Assembly: GCA_028023455.1 (NCBI GenBank)
Contig: JAQFVV010006272.1
Coordinates: 1,504,586 to 1,568,585 of the forward strand
DNA length: 64,000 nt
Direction of reading: 5' to 3'
Origin: Epiperipatus broadwayi
Lineage: Eukaryota; Onychophora; Udeonychophora; Euonychophora; Peripatidae
The position numbers and the translations under genes were made by a program. The notes under the pieces were generated by a model, which made no database searches, was not told where the DNA came from, and worked only from the letters and a program-made list of their open reading frames with translations. The stretch's first letter is position 1. The number at the start of each line of letters is the position of its first letter. Positions 46,829-58,620 of the stretch are shown piece by piece.

Positions 46829-48906
46829 ATGGATAATTGGGATAAAGATTTAGAAGTTGAAATGTCAAATTTTGTTGTAGAAGATAATAGTTGTGGGGAG
46901 AGCAGAGAAATAGAAAAATCAGCAAATTCAGAAATAGTATTAGAAAATACTCAAAATATGGATAGTGAAATAGAGGAGGAGGAAGAGATAATTTTTAAAA
47001 CTGTAGGAAAAGAAGTAGTGAAACCTGAAAAAGATGTAGAGCATTCTGGTTTTGAGAAATATTTTAAAATAATGATGCAGAGTATGAGTTCAATGAAAGA
47101 AGATAATAATATTAGATTAGATTCTTTAAAAGAAGATAATGATATTAAGAATGAAATTCTTTAAAAGAGGATATTAATATTAGATTAGATTCTTTAAAAG
47201 AAGATATGAAAGAAATGAAAGAGGATAATAATATTAGATTAGATTCTTTAAAAGAAGATAATGATTCTATTAAGAATGAAATAAAAAATATGAATAAGAA
47301 AATGGAAGATAGAATGGATAGTATAGACATAAGATTTGATAAGAATGAAGAAGTAATTGAGTCTTTAAAATTAGAAATACTAAAAGTTGATGATAGAAAT
47401 CAAGAAAGGCTAGAAAGAGAATTTCATGAGTTTTCAGAAAACACAATCAAAGGTCTAAGAGATCAAATAGCTGAATCTATTGATCAATGTAAAATCAATA
47501 ATAATAATTTAACCTTAAAAATTGAGGATTATAAATTAAAAGTTAATATTGAAATTGGTGATGTTAAGAACCAAGTTAGTAATCTTAATGAAGATATCAA
47601 AGATGTTAAGAGTGCTATAATTCAGACAAAAAGGGACATAAAAAATGAAATAGAGCAGGAATTAGTAGAGAAATTTAAGAGTATAGATGTCAAAAAGGTC
47701 GATGAAAATAAATATCGATCGAAAGTTGGAGAAAATATAAAACGTATTCAGAAAGATATAAAGGATCATGCAGGAATGATAGAACAAAGTAATGACAAGT
47801 ATAAAGAAATTTTAGACAAGAATCTAGATGAGTTCAGAAAAGAGCAAAAAGGATATGTGAAACAAGTGCTTGAACAGATGGACTTAGAAGGGAAATTTCA
47901 GCAAGTATATGATCAAATAGAAATGAAAAGTATAAGTAATGCCAAGGCAGAAATGTTTACAGGAAAAATAAGTAGTAAAGCATATGTTGACTATGTTGAT
48001 TCTTCACAAATAAATAATATAGAATTAATTAAGCCAAGTAGTAATAATAATAATCAGTCAGACAATACTCTTGTGAAGGAAATTGACAATAGACCAACTA
48101 GAGAAGTAATTAGTCATGAGGGTAGTTCAAATAATTCTATGGCCTTAAGGTTTATGAAAGTTAAACCATTTAAAGGGGAATACATGGAAAATCCCTCGGA
48201 GTTTCTAAACAATTTGGATGAATTGTTTTCGATATGTTCTTTGTCTGAAAAGGAGAAAGTAGCCGTGTGTAGCAATCATTTATACGGAGTAGCTAAAGAT
48301 TGGTGGCAATCTCTGTTTGAGAAACCCATGACGTATGGTGATTTCAAATGTTTTATTGTCGGGAGCTTTTGGAACTCCGACAAACAGGATTGCATTCGGT
48401 ATCAAATTACCCAAGATAAGTACCAAGTTAGCAAAGGCAGCTACACCAGTTTTTTCAGAAGTCAAGCCGTTCGTTTGAAGACTTTGACTGCTTGTCCATT
48501 GTCGGAGGGACAAATTGTCAGAATAGTTAGACACAACTTACCAAAGCATGTGGAACAGTTGTTAATAGCTGCTGACCGTGGGACAATTGAGGAAGTCTCC
48601 GAAATATTAGATGCTCTGGAAGTAGCAGAGTTATCTATTGATAATAAGTTTAGAGTAAATAGGGATAAAAATAATTACCCATTAGCAAGTCTTAGTATCA
48701 ATACTGGAGTAAAATCTCCTGGAGGCTTTAAGAGAAGTTTTAGTTATAAAGGTAGAGATAGAATGTCTCCATATTTTAAGAAAACTGTACAGTATAATAC
48801 AAATAAAGATAGAAGTGATGATTTGCATAATCAGCCTTCTACAAGTGGTGTAACTACCATTTTGAAGAGACCAGCTAATAAAACTAATAGTAAGAAGTTA
48901 AATTAG
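46829..48906 (+). CDS. gag: E3 gag polyprotein (one frameshift near 47160)
   Basis: The first frame starts with ATG at 46829 (MDNWDKDLEVEMSNFVVEDN), is acidic and ends in TAA at 47162-47164. The main frame is open from just before and includes 47206-48906. Between them lies a tandem coding repeat (LDSLKEDN units), and the break is inside it. A long coiled coil (about residues 1-250 of the second frame) is followed by a capsid domain with PFKGEYMENPSEFLNNLDEL, AKDWWQSL (Trp pair at 48301) and RIVRHNLPKHVEQLL. A basic tail (GGFKRSFSYKGRDRM) ends it; no CCHC knuckle is seen. Gag would assemble the cytoplasmic particle. It ends in TAG at 48904-48906, overlapping the pol frame. Only the frame break makes its activity doubtful. 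Confidence 0.88.
47085..47280 (+). repeat. Coding tandem repeat in E3 gag
   Basis: Four units of AGATTAGATTCTTTAAAAGA plus a variable spacer (about 47113, 47182, 47236 and a degenerate copy near 47155). The encoded core is RLDSLKED. Confidence 0.85.
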
Positions 48907-51900
48907 AAAGGTCTTTGTACGTTAGTTCCTCTTTGCAAGGACCTGTTGCTAACAAAATGGGGAACGATCAGATGTGGATGCTGAATACTTTAGATCTTGA
49001 TATTGATTATTTAGAGCCCTTTACTATAGGCGAACCACCAATAACTTATCAGTGTCCCATTGTAATTTTGCATATAAATAGTATTAGAGTTGAAGCCCTA
49101 ATTGACTCCGGAAGTCAAGCTTCCATATTGTCAGAGTCAATGTATCAAAATCTGGTGAGTGTAGAAAGGGATATACCTTCATTGCCAGTAAAACAAATTC
49201 AAGTAACTTTAGCAAATGGAAAGAGGACAAAGTTATCAAATAAACAAGTCTGGATTACCTTCAAAATAAATAATACAGAATTTGGGCATGTTTTTCTTAT
49301 TATGCCTGGATTAATACATGAAGCCATAATAGGAGCTGACTTCATGATTTTGAATAAATGTCAGATAGATTTTCATAATAGGATTTTTATTTGTAAAGAA
49401 GAAAGGCTTAATTTTGAATATGGTATGCATAACCTTTCTAGTCAATTATTATGCATACAGAACACATTAATTGATGCCAGCATAAAGGCTAAAATTGAAC
49501 ATGTTTATGCAATAAATTCTGAATTGGGTGAAAATTTATATCAATTAATGTATAATTTTAAGAATATATTCTCTAAAATTCCTGGTATAATAAAGGGATA
49601 TACCCATAGAATAAAATTGAAGAGTAATGATCCTTTCCATCAAAAGATGTACCCAATTCCTTACCAATATAAGGATGAGGTACAGAGTCAAATTGACAAA
49701 ATGCTAGAGTGGGATATAATTAAGAAATGCCCTTCTCCTTACGTAAACCCATTGGTTATTGTGAAGAAGAAGGATGGCAGTATTAGAGTATGCTTGGATG
49801 CTCGTATGTTAAATAATGTAACTATACCAGAGCGTGATATTCCTCCACCTGTACATGAGCTCTTAACTAAATTTCACAAGAGGTCAATTTTCTCTACATT
49901 TGATCTGACAGCTAGTTATTGGCAAATACCACTGCATGAGAGTGATCAGCAATATACTGCATTTAGATTTCAAGGCCAGTCGTATGTTTTCAGACGGATG
50001 CCTTTTGGTCTCATTAATAGTGGTGCTGGTTTGATCAGATGTTTAGACATGATTTTTTCGAAACAATTGAAAGAGAAAATCATCATGTATGTGGATGATA
50101 TAGTTATTGCTTCTGAGAGTTTACATGAGCATATCCAACATTTAAAATTATTTTTTACTGAGTGTCAGATGCAAAATGTTAAAATTAATATGGAAAAATG
50201 TTCAATAGCAGCTAAAGAAATTACTTTTCTAGGTCATTTAATAAATGAGCATGGAATCCAACCCCATCCTGAAAAGATTGCAGCTATTCAACGTTTTCCC
50301 ATCCCAAAAACAGTAAAACAGTTAAAATCATTTTTCGGATTGTGTAATTATTATAATAGGTTTTACAAAAATTTCGCGGAAGATACTATAAACTTATCTA
50401 AATTATTAAAGAAAACTGAAAAATGGAAATGGACTGCTGAACATGACCATGAATTTAATATAATTAAAAGTAAATTTTTAAAACACGTAATTTTAATGTA
50501 TCCTGACTTTAGTAAAACATTTTATGTGCAGACAGATAGTAGTTACTATGGTCTGGGAGTAGTGTTGTATCAGCTCGATGAGGATCAGGTACCTCATGTG
50601 TTGTACTTCTTAAGACGACATTTAAGAGGTGCTGAGTTGAATTACACTATTACTGAAAAGGAAACCCTAGCTGTTGTTTGGGCTTTTCAGAAATTACGCC
50701 AATTTTTATTGGGATCAGAAGTAATTGTGCTGACCGACCATAGAAGCTTGGAGTTTTTGAACAAAAGCTACCTCAGTAATGAGAGACTTGTTAGGTGGAG
50801 CTTGTATCTCCAGCAGTTCAACTATAGAGTTATCTATATTGAAGGGAGACAGAATATCCCTGCTGATATTCTTAGCCGCCACCCTATTTGTCTGTTATCC
50901 CAACATCCTAATGCTCAAAATATAATTATTAGTAGTGTGGATGTAGACAGGGATGAATCTATAGTAGATGATTATAATAATCTTACTATGATTCAAGGTC
51001 AGGATCATAAATTAAATAGAATCATGACTATCTTAAATAATCATGATAATAAAAATAGTAAGAATAAAAGTATAAGAAGGATTTTTAGCAAGTATAAGAT
51101 GTATCAGAATTTACTTATGTACAATTTAAATTCAAATCAGGGGGAATCATGGAGGATAGTTGTACCTGACTCCATGATTGACAAATTAATTATGTATGTA
51201 CATTGTAGTTATGGTCACTACGGTGCACCAAAGATTATGTACGTATTAAAATCTATTTTTTATTGGGATAGAATGTATAAGCGTGTCATAAGGAAAATTA
51301 AAACATGTTCTACTTGCTTGAAATCTAAATATTGTAACAAATCATATGTTGGGGTGATGCAGCCAATTATTCCAAATCAAGTTAATGAATTGTTGGCTAT
51401 TGATTTTTATGGGCCTTTACCACCATTTAAACAACAGAAATTTATTTTAGTAGCTTATGATGTATTCAGTAAGTTTGTAGCAGCATATCCTGTGCCTAAA
51501 ACTAGTGCACATTTTGTTATAAAATGCATGCTGAATTATCAGTTTCCATTAGTAGGAAAACCAAAAATTATATTAACAGATCATGCTACTGCTTTTATAT
51601 CGAATAGATGGAATGAGTGGATTCAAGGGCAAGACCTCAAACATGTTATGAGCTCCATAAGAAACCCTCAATCTAATCCATGCGAACGTGTTATGCGGGA
51701 GCTTAGTCGATTGTTTAGGGTGTATGTAGCTGATAATCATAAGAAGTGGGTGCAAAAACTCCCTGAGGTTATTAACTATATTAATAGTACGTATAATGAG
51801 TCCACTGGTTTCACTCCTATTCGTTTGCATTATGGGAAACATGAGCCCTTATTAATTAAAACGCCTATACCGATTGTAAGAGAAGCAATTGATAGGGATG

Positions 51901-52187
51901 AGGATAATAATCAAGCTAAAGTAAAGCTTCATATTATGGGTGCTAAAAGAGTAAAGAAAGCCCATAATAAACCACATCCATTTAAAATTAATGATTTAGT
52001 TCTGGTTAGAACACCCCATGTTAGCAACCTACAAAGAAATCAATTTAAAAAATTTCTTAGTCTATATGAAGGTCCATATAGAATATCTTGCAAAGTAGGA
52101 GAGAATGCGTTTATGTTAACCACACCAGATGGGGAAAAGGGAACTTATAATGCAAGGAGCCTAATTCCATTTCCATCTGAGATGTGA
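48894..52187 (+). CDS. pol: E3 pol polyprotein: protease, RT, RNase H, integrase
   Basis: Open without a stop to 52187. No ATG is near the start (first in-frame ATG at 48957), which fits translation as a gag-pol fusion. Counting from 48915: the aspartic protease ALIDSGSQASIL is at about residues 61-72, with the C-terminal IIGADF near 140. RT follows with PSPYVNPLVIVKKKDGSIRV, LTASYWQIPL, MPFGLINSGAGLIRCL and catalytic YVDD at 392-395. RNase H has QTDSS with Asp 541, TEKETLAVVWA and PADILSRHP. Integrase has H763, H768, C798 and C801, then D830, D889 and E924. The C-terminal GPY/F-type module is YEGPYRISCKVGENAF with GTYNARSLIPF. No chromodomain. All catalytic residues are present, so the enzyme may be functional. 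Confidence 0.97.
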   Translation, partial: EVKLERSLYVSSSLQGPVANKMGNDQMWMLNTLDLDIDYLEPFTIGEPPITYQCPIVILHINSIRVEALIDSGSQASILSESMYQNLVSVERDIPSLPVKQIQVTLANGKRTKLSNKQVWITFKINNTEFGHVFLIMPGLIHEAIIGADFMILNKCQIDFHNRIFICKEERLNFEYGMHNLSSQLLCIQNTLIDASIKAKIEHVYAINSELGENLYQLMYNFKNIFSKIPGIIKGYTHRIKLKSNDPFHQKMYPIPYQYKDEVQSQIDKMLEWDIIKKCPSPYVNPLVIVKKKDGSIRVCLDARMLNNVTIPERDIPPPVHELLTKFHKRSIFSTFDLTASYWQIPLHESDQQYTAFRFQGQSYVFRRMPFGLINSGAGLIRCLDMIFSKQLKEKIIMYVDDIVIASESLHEHIQHLKLFFTECQMQNVKINMEKCSIAAKEITFLGHLINEHGIQPHPEKIAAIQRFPIPKTVKQLKSFFGLCNYYNRFYKNFAEDTINLSKLLKKTEKWKWTAEHDHEFNIIKSKFLKHVILMYPDFSKTFYVQTDSSYYGLGVVLYQLDEDQVPHVLYFLRRHLRGAELNYTITEKETLAVVWAFQKLRQFLLGSEVIVLTDHRSLEFLNKSYLSNERLVRWSLYLQQFNYRVIYIEGRQNIPADILSRHPICLLSQHPNAQNIIISSVDVDRDESIVDDYNNLTMIQGQDHKLNRIMTILNNHDNKNSKNKSIRRIFSKYKMYQNLLMYNLNSNQGESWRIVVPDSMIDKLIMYVHCSYGHYGAPKIMYVLKSIFYWDRMYKRVIRKIKTCSTCLKSKYCNKSYVGVMQPIIPNQVNELLAIDFYGPLPPFKQQKFILVAYDVFSKFVAAYPVPKTSAHFVIKCMLNYQFPLVGKPKIILTDHATAFISNRWNEWIQGQDLKHVMSSIRNPQSNPCERVMRELSRLFRVYVADNHKKWVQKLPEVINYINSTYNESTGFTPIRLHYGKHEPLLIKTPIPIVREAIDRDEDNNQAKVKLHIMGAKRVKKAHNKPHPFKINDLVLVRTPHVSNLQRNQFKKFLSLYEGPYRISCKVGENAFMLTTPDGEKGTYNARSLIPFPSEM
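48897..48944 (+). promoter_or_regulatory. Predicted -1 ribosomal frameshift signal, gag/pol
   Basis: The heptamer G TTA AAT (48897-48903) lies in the gag frame directly before the TAG stop. After a 5-nt spacer, AGGTCTTTG (48909-48917) can pair with CAAGGACCT (48936-48944): 9 bp with one G-T wobble and an 18-nt loop. The pol frame is -1 relative to gag and is open from 48894. Confidence 0.7.
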
Positions 52188-52979
52188 GTTATAATTTCAA
52201 AGTAATATGAATAAATATTTTAATGTCATGTTTAAATATAATGCTTGACATAAAGAAATAATTTATTATATAATAAATTAGCATAGTGAATAAAGTTTTA
52301 GTTGAAGAAATTTACAAAATATGTAAATGACAGTTTAAAAAGAAATAAGTTTTGTCAGAATGACTAAATAAAAGTGGAATTAGCTATTACAGTAGATATT
52401 TTAAAGCAAAAAGCTAAATAAGAAGGTTAGAGAGTATAAAACTCATATGTTTAAAGTACTTATAAGTGGATCTTATGAAGGATTAATGTATAATATGGTA
52501 GTGATCATAAAATTGATTAATCTTAAGGGATCAGGTTAATCTCTTTAAAAGAGAAATATGTAGATTTGTTAAATGATAATCTATAAGATTGCTAATGAAA
52601 TTAGCAATAAGTTATAAATAAAATACATAGAGTAGTTTAAAATATAGTATTAACTATAATAATATGTATTTTTAGTAGCTTATGTAAAGGTGTATTTAAA
52701 AGAATTTAAATACTTGATATTTGTAGAAATATTAGAGAAATGAAGGTAACCTAATTAAAAGATAAGGAAGGAGAAGTGAAACTTAATCCATAAAGTAAAA
52801 GAAAGTCATTGTAGTTTATTTAAAAGTGTTTTCTTAGTGAGATTTAAAATGATATTTCAATGCTTTATAAAACTTTGTGATAGAATGATTTATTATAATG
52901 TTTAGATGATAAGAAAGATAAAATTGATCAATGTGGAGTAAAGATGATAAAGATGAATGTTAAATTTAAAATTTTATCC
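52188..52979 (+). other. E3 non-coding spacer between pol and the 3' LTR
   Basis: About 790 bp, AT-rich, no open frame of note and no env-like gene. Confidence 0.7.
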
Positions 52980-52993
52980 GAAGGAGGGGAATA
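52980..52993 (+). promoter_or_regulatory. E3 polypurine tract
   Basis: GAAGGAGGGGAATA directly before the 3' LTR start TGTGCCC. Confidence 0.75.
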
Positions 52994-55900
52994 TGTGCCC
53001 TTTTGTATGGGTCACCATTTAAGTTTTGTGCTAATCTAGTAGAAAATTTTAAATTTAAGAAGTATTTTAAAATGTGTGATGTTGACTTTGCTTGTGGTAA
53101 TGTTACCATAAGTTTAATTAAAGCAATCTATGAGTATTTGATATGTGAATTGTGTTGGTATTGAGAAGATATTTAAAATGATGATGATTATGATGTAATA
53201 CTGCATTAATAAATTTAATAACAAATGTTTGAAGCTAAAGTATTTAAAAGACAAGTTAAAATTAGACAAAGATATTTATTTAATTTAAAATATATGTTAA
53301 AAGTGAATAGAAATATTTTAAATTATAAGTACTTAAATTGAGATTAATATTTGATTTTAATCATATCAAATAATTATTTTAAAATCTGATATAATATCTT
53401 ATTTATTTTTAAAAAATAAATATTTATTTTAAAAAAGCAATTGTTAAGTTATTTTTAGATTATGGGAAGCGTTTCTTGTATTGTAAAAAAAAACAGATGT
53501 TAATTAGAGATACACACACACATGCTTGGAAGCTTTCTCATAAAGTTGCAAAACTATTTTAAAATTATGTTGTGAAATTTATAAATAATACGTGAGTTAT
53601 CACGAGATAAAAATAAAGATATTAATGTAAAATATTAAATCTGATTTTTAAAAATATTGTCTTAAAAATATAACGTATTTAAAAGATTTGATTTATTTTA
53701 AATGATCTTATAAGGGTTAAAATTTAAACCAAGTGAGAAAGAATATTTCAAAAGAATGTTTAATAGGTTTAAATAAACGATAAAGATTATTTTAAAAAAA
53801 TGTAATAATATTAAATATTAAATAAGTCATTATTTTATTTTTAATAGTGTGTTAGTAAATATGTAAATAAGCTAGAAAGTTTGATTGTTTAAATGTACCA
53901 ATCAGATAAGGAGTTTCTGGCAGTATAAAAGCTGGATTCAATTGTTGAGGGGGGCTCTCTGTAATTAAATTTCTAAGTTAATCGTGCTATTGAGAAAATA
54001 GCTAAGTAAATTTATAAACGCTCTTAAAATCAGTTGTAAAATCATAAGAGTGTTATTGTATATAATTTTATAATTTTTTAAATGATAAGTATGCAGTAGA
54101 AACTTAATAATTCCCTATTGGTCTTCTCAATATCGAAACTCAATTTACGTACGAATAATCATGGAAACATCACGTATCGGAGAAATATATCAGAAACTTT
54201 ATGCTAGAAAAATAACAGACGCTGGATTAGTACATAAAACTATGAGATGGAGAAAAGTAGTATTTTGGACTATAAATAGTGTTAAAAGTTTAAATTACTA
54301 TTGTCTATTATAAATAGATATTTAAAAGAAATATGAATACTTCTATAGAAAGAAAGTATTTTTGCAGATTTTAAAAATAAAATGTATATCTTAAGTAAAG
54401 ATATAAGAAGTAGTAATTTTAATAAATACATGCCTTGTTAAGTCTTTGTGCTTAAAAGACTAAATATTGACGATTTGAAAAGGCAAATAGATTATAAATA
54501 TGATTATTTAAAATCGTAATATAATAGAATTATTATATTGAAGTAATCTAAAACGCTGGACGTTATAGATGGAAAAATAGATTCTTACCTAGATATATTG
54601 TTTTGAAAAATGCGCAAGTAATACATGGACGTCCAGGCCAAACCAAATCAGGCCAAGCTAAGTTAATGGAAATAATTAAATGAGAATAATTTAACAATTA
54701 TAAATTAATTTAGAAATAATAACTTTTGAACAATATTTTATGAAGAACTGGATCCAGAAAGAGAACTTATAAACTATTTTTTTTAATTTTATTTTGTTTT
54801 CTTATGGGAACTTATTTTTTTTTTTAAAAAAAAGAACGTTACCATTTTTTTTTTATAAACTTTCAAGAAACACGTGATACAACGGAACAGGAAATAGTGT
54901 TCTATTGACTTTATACGTAGGATATTTGTTAGAACTTTTATGGTAGAACAAAAGTCGTCGCTGGAATACGTAATATAATCTTTTATTTTATTTATTTAAC
55001 ATAAAATTTAAAATATTATTAAACTATTAAAAGTAGGTTAGGTACATTTATTAAATAATAACTTAAAAATAATATAATAATTAATTACATAAATTTATTT
55101 TTATAATTAATATAACACGGAATATTCTAATGAATGTTTATGAGTGAAAATGTGAATGATTTTTATTTTATGAAGCTGCAAATTCCGAAGAATGCTGGAT
55201 AGCAGATTGGACATTATTATTATTATGGTAAAAATATTGTATAATGATTTTTAATGAATTTAATATGTTTTTCTTTAGATCAACTGAATATTATGTTGTT
55301 GTAGAATGAATGGATAGATATTTTATGAAAACACATACATTATATTGGCAACGAACTTTATTAAAATATGCATAAGTTTTAATTTATAATATCAACATGA
55401 TACAACATTACGTAAGAAGCTTAGAAATAATTATATGATTCTTTCATAAATAAATTTTGATATTTTATTATGTTATAGTATTAGAATTATATTTATTCTT
55501 TATTTAGGTAATTATTTTATTATTTGCAAGATAAGAATAGATTTGAAAAGACTCTATTTTTTTTGTATTTTGTTTTATTAAATAAGTTAAGTTACGTTAT
55601 GGGTAGAAGCTTATATTTGGATTGAAGTTTATTAAGTATAGACGATGTAGTATAGGTAATTTGGATGATGAATATTTTATTTAAAGTTGATGTTTATTTT
55701 CCGGAAATTTTAGATAAGTTTAGAATATGTTTTATAGATAGAAATTATTAGAAAGGATTAAAATAACACATAAAGTAAAGTAATGATTTTTACACAGAAA
55801 AGAATCATAGAATTTATCTAAGGTAATGCTTTATGAATTTGAAATTGATAAATGATTTAAATAATAGTATTTGAACAGTACAGATATGTAATGCATATTT

Positions 55901-57266
55901 GATAAAACATATAACAGGAATTACATTAAGTAAAGTATAAGTACAGTCAATTATTTGTTTTACATTACAAAGATACATTAATTTTATAAAGCTATTAAGC
56001 AATGCTAATAATAAAGTAAATATATGATGATACATTATAAATGGTAATACTTAATTAATGTAGCTATTTAATTAGTAGAGCTTCATTGTTTACACATGCT
56101 ACATAAATAATTTTGACATATATTATTATTTGTAATGGAAGTTTATTAACATTTATTTTAAAAATCTAAGTTTTGAAAACATACTATAATATTATTAGTA
56201 TAGTATTTGAAGAATGTATAATTGCTTGTTAAGCACATGAATTAGTAACAGTATAAACTTCTTGTATTTGTAATTTCTTATTTTATTTTATTTATTTTCC
56301 TAAATTCTAAAACTGTAAATAGTGTAAATAAATTTTATTTGAAGTTATTGTAAATAAATTTGTTAATTTGTTTTAAAAGTGTGTCGAGTTTTCATTATTT
56401 TTCACCACAGCATTTTGACATCAGATGATTTGAAATAAACATAATATTTGCACAAAATGAATTTGTTATTATTATTTAGAATTGAATACCATATTTGCTT
56501 AACATTATTTTATAAGAATTGATTGACATGAACATAAATATTACAATGGTCATAAGATGATTATAATGCACATTATAAGAATACAGTATTGTTTATTGCC
56601 ACAGATTATTAAGTATAAGATTTTGATCTATTTTAAAATGAAGATACCATATGAAATAAAAGATATACATATGATTGTTTATTCATTTAATGATTGATTA
56701 TATAATAGAAATAGATGAGATTAAATTACACTCTAAGATTAGTATTATTTATTATTATTATTAAAATAAGTTAGGTGTATTTAAGTTTGATATAAAATCC
56801 CACATCATACTTATTTACATAATTTATTATTATTTTAAAAACAACTTAGAGGAACCTGAGATTATTTAATTATATTTTAAGTTAAAAGTTAGGAATTATT
56901 TTAGTATTATTAAAGATAATTTATTTCATTTAAAAGTCATAAGAATGCTATAGATGTAGTGGTAAGATGATAAGGTAGTGGTAGTATTCTTATGCCATTG
57001 AGACAGTATCTTGGGAGATATTGACTCAGTGTAAATCTGCTTATTACTTTGTAACTTTACTTCGCAGTCTCATAATTTTAATAAATAATTATTTAATTAA
57101 TATAATCTAGAACTATATTGATTTTGATGATTGATAATAAATTTAATTAAGATATGATAATATAAAAGTATATTAAAGATAGATATGCAAATTTTAATGA
57201 AGCATAATAATGTAACTGAGCTAGTTGTATTTTAAACTATTTTATATATCAAGAAGTAAGGGTACA
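52994..57266 (+). repeat. E3 3' LTR (4,273 bp)
   Basis: Near-identical to 41837-46103, with the same promoter (TATA at 53924), poly(A) signals (56327, 56353) and U5 hairpins. The six-base length difference is the net of small, mostly homopolymer indels. Confidence 0.95.
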
Positions 57267-57548
57267 ATATATATATATATATACGCTTGACGTATATATA
57301 TGTTTGATTAATAGGTTTTACAAGTAATTTTTATAGAAATTTAATCTTAACGGAATTTATTTAAAAAAATATTTAAATGCAAATACAAATTTAAACACTG
57401 TTAAATAAGACGAAATGAACGAATTAATTTTAGCTTTAATGCAAAATCCTGCTGATACTGGACTATAAACTTAATTCAGGTCTACAGTATTGGTTAAGTT
57501 TATAGAAGGCTGTGAAGCATGGATCGGACTTCTGGATCCACTGCTTCA
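57267..57548 (-). repeat. E2 3' LTR, proximal segment
   Basis: Resumes the E2 LTR after E3. On the minus strand it starts TGAAGCAGTGGATCC at 57548, preceded by ATTGGGAAA. It is homologous to 6505-6720 and to 62420-62697. Confidence 0.9.
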
Positions 57549-58058
57549 TTTCCCAATAGTTAGTGAGAAAAAAATGTTAAAAAAATGCAGTTGCTTCAGG
57601 TCAGATATAAAAATTTGTGCCAGGTGAGTTCAAGCCTACTCTTTATTTGCTGTAATATTTAATTTATTTAACTAACAGTCTTTCATTTCTTTATCATATA
57701 ACTAGGGTCGGGTCTGTATTTTTTCTAGTCTAACAAGGTATCTATATTTTTTTAATTTCTGAATTTTCCGGGATCGGGTGGTACGCAAGGTTTTAGGTTT
57801 CTAACATTATACTCTCTTTTTAGGCTGTGATTATCTTTCCAAAAAAAGCACTTCCTCCACACTTCTTTTTTTAACGCATGTGGTCCTTTATATATCGGAA
57901 AAAAACTTTTTGACTTCTCTCCACACTGTACTACTTGGCCTAAGGCATCTCTGCCATACTTGCTCCCCTTGCCTACCTTGACATTTGCGGTTTCGTTTTC
58001 TCTTCTGATGCAGCACCGCCCTTTTTATTCATTCACTCACTATCTTTTGGTTTTCTAG
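57549..58058 (-). pseudogene. pol: E2 integrase C-terminal remnant and spacer
   Basis: The minus strand from about 58000 to 57765 matches E1 6050-6250: a GEQVW-like segment, an IYQGL-like segment read here as IYKGP, then decayed codons for the YNAR...PP tail. Frameshifts abound. 57549-57760 is non-coding spacer before the LTR. Confidence 0.7.
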
Positions 58059-58620
58059 TTAGTCTATTTTCTCCTCTTCTACTAATATTTTGGTTTTGAA
58101 TACCTGAGGACATGCTCTACCATACTGCAAAGGTATTTGAATAAATCCAGTCAAGTCATTCATTTTATTATTGTGTTGTCCCATCTTTTCAGTTTCATTT
58201 ATCAAATCCAAAATCTGAAGAGTCTTTGTGCTCTTGCTATCCTCTATTATCTGACAATTTTCTTCTCCACTTTGCATTTCATGTTTGATTGACAAGTCCA
58301 AGTCATCATCAATCAATGATTTAACCTGAGTATTATCTTGTTCTTGTTGATCTAGCCACTTTATCATCACCTGGTGATGCTTTTGTCACCATACTGTGTT
58401 TTTGATGGAGTTCCATATGTACCTCTAAACGGTTGAATCTTTGTGTTGTAATTCCCAGAATTGTTGAAACATCGTCATCATCATTTTTCTTTCCTCTCAT
58501 TTCTTTGATGAGAGCTTCCAAATTATACTCTTGGTCGCTATGTGTACATGTTGACATCTTGGGAAAGTTGAGTACTACCTCCTCACTGTCATGATCTTCA
58601 CCTCTATTCTGTTCCTCCAT
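58059..58620 (-). pseudogene. gag: E2 gag N-terminus fused to integrase C-terminal part by deletion
   Basis: On the minus strand an ATG at 58620 starts MEEQNRGEDHDSEEVVLNFP, clearly the E1 gag N-terminus. After a frame change the frame 58370-58059 continues the gag homology (SLIDDDLDLSIKHEMQSGEE) and then, without a break, reads NETEKMGQHNNKMNDLTGF and LQYGRACPQVFKTKI. That is the integrase segment NKTEKVVQYINNTMNESTGF of E1. The join is near 58200. Capsid, protease, RT, RNase H and the integrase core are missing. The copy cannot mobilise itself; the residual chimeric frame is probably incidental. Confidence 0.8.

Larger units (their letters stand above)
41837..57266 (+). mobile_element. E3: near-intact 15.4-kb Ty3/gypsy retrotransposon with 4.27-kb LTRs
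   Basis: Two near-identical LTRs (41837-46103 and 52994-57266; TGTGCCC...GGGTACA) bracket a tRNA-Lys PBS, gag, pol and a polypurine tract. The flanks are ATAT on both sides within a (TA)n tract. The uninterrupted equivalent at 62420-62440 (CATATATATACACTTGACG) shows the empty site. Pol is fully open; gag has one frame break. No env-like frame lies between pol and the 3' LTR. High LTR identity and an intact pol indicate a recent insertion, the youngest event in this locus. Confidence 0.97.

Noticed and set aside
52188-52993. Search for an env-like third reading frame in E3
   Set aside because: No open frame of useful length and no signal peptide or membrane segment between pol and the 3' LTR.
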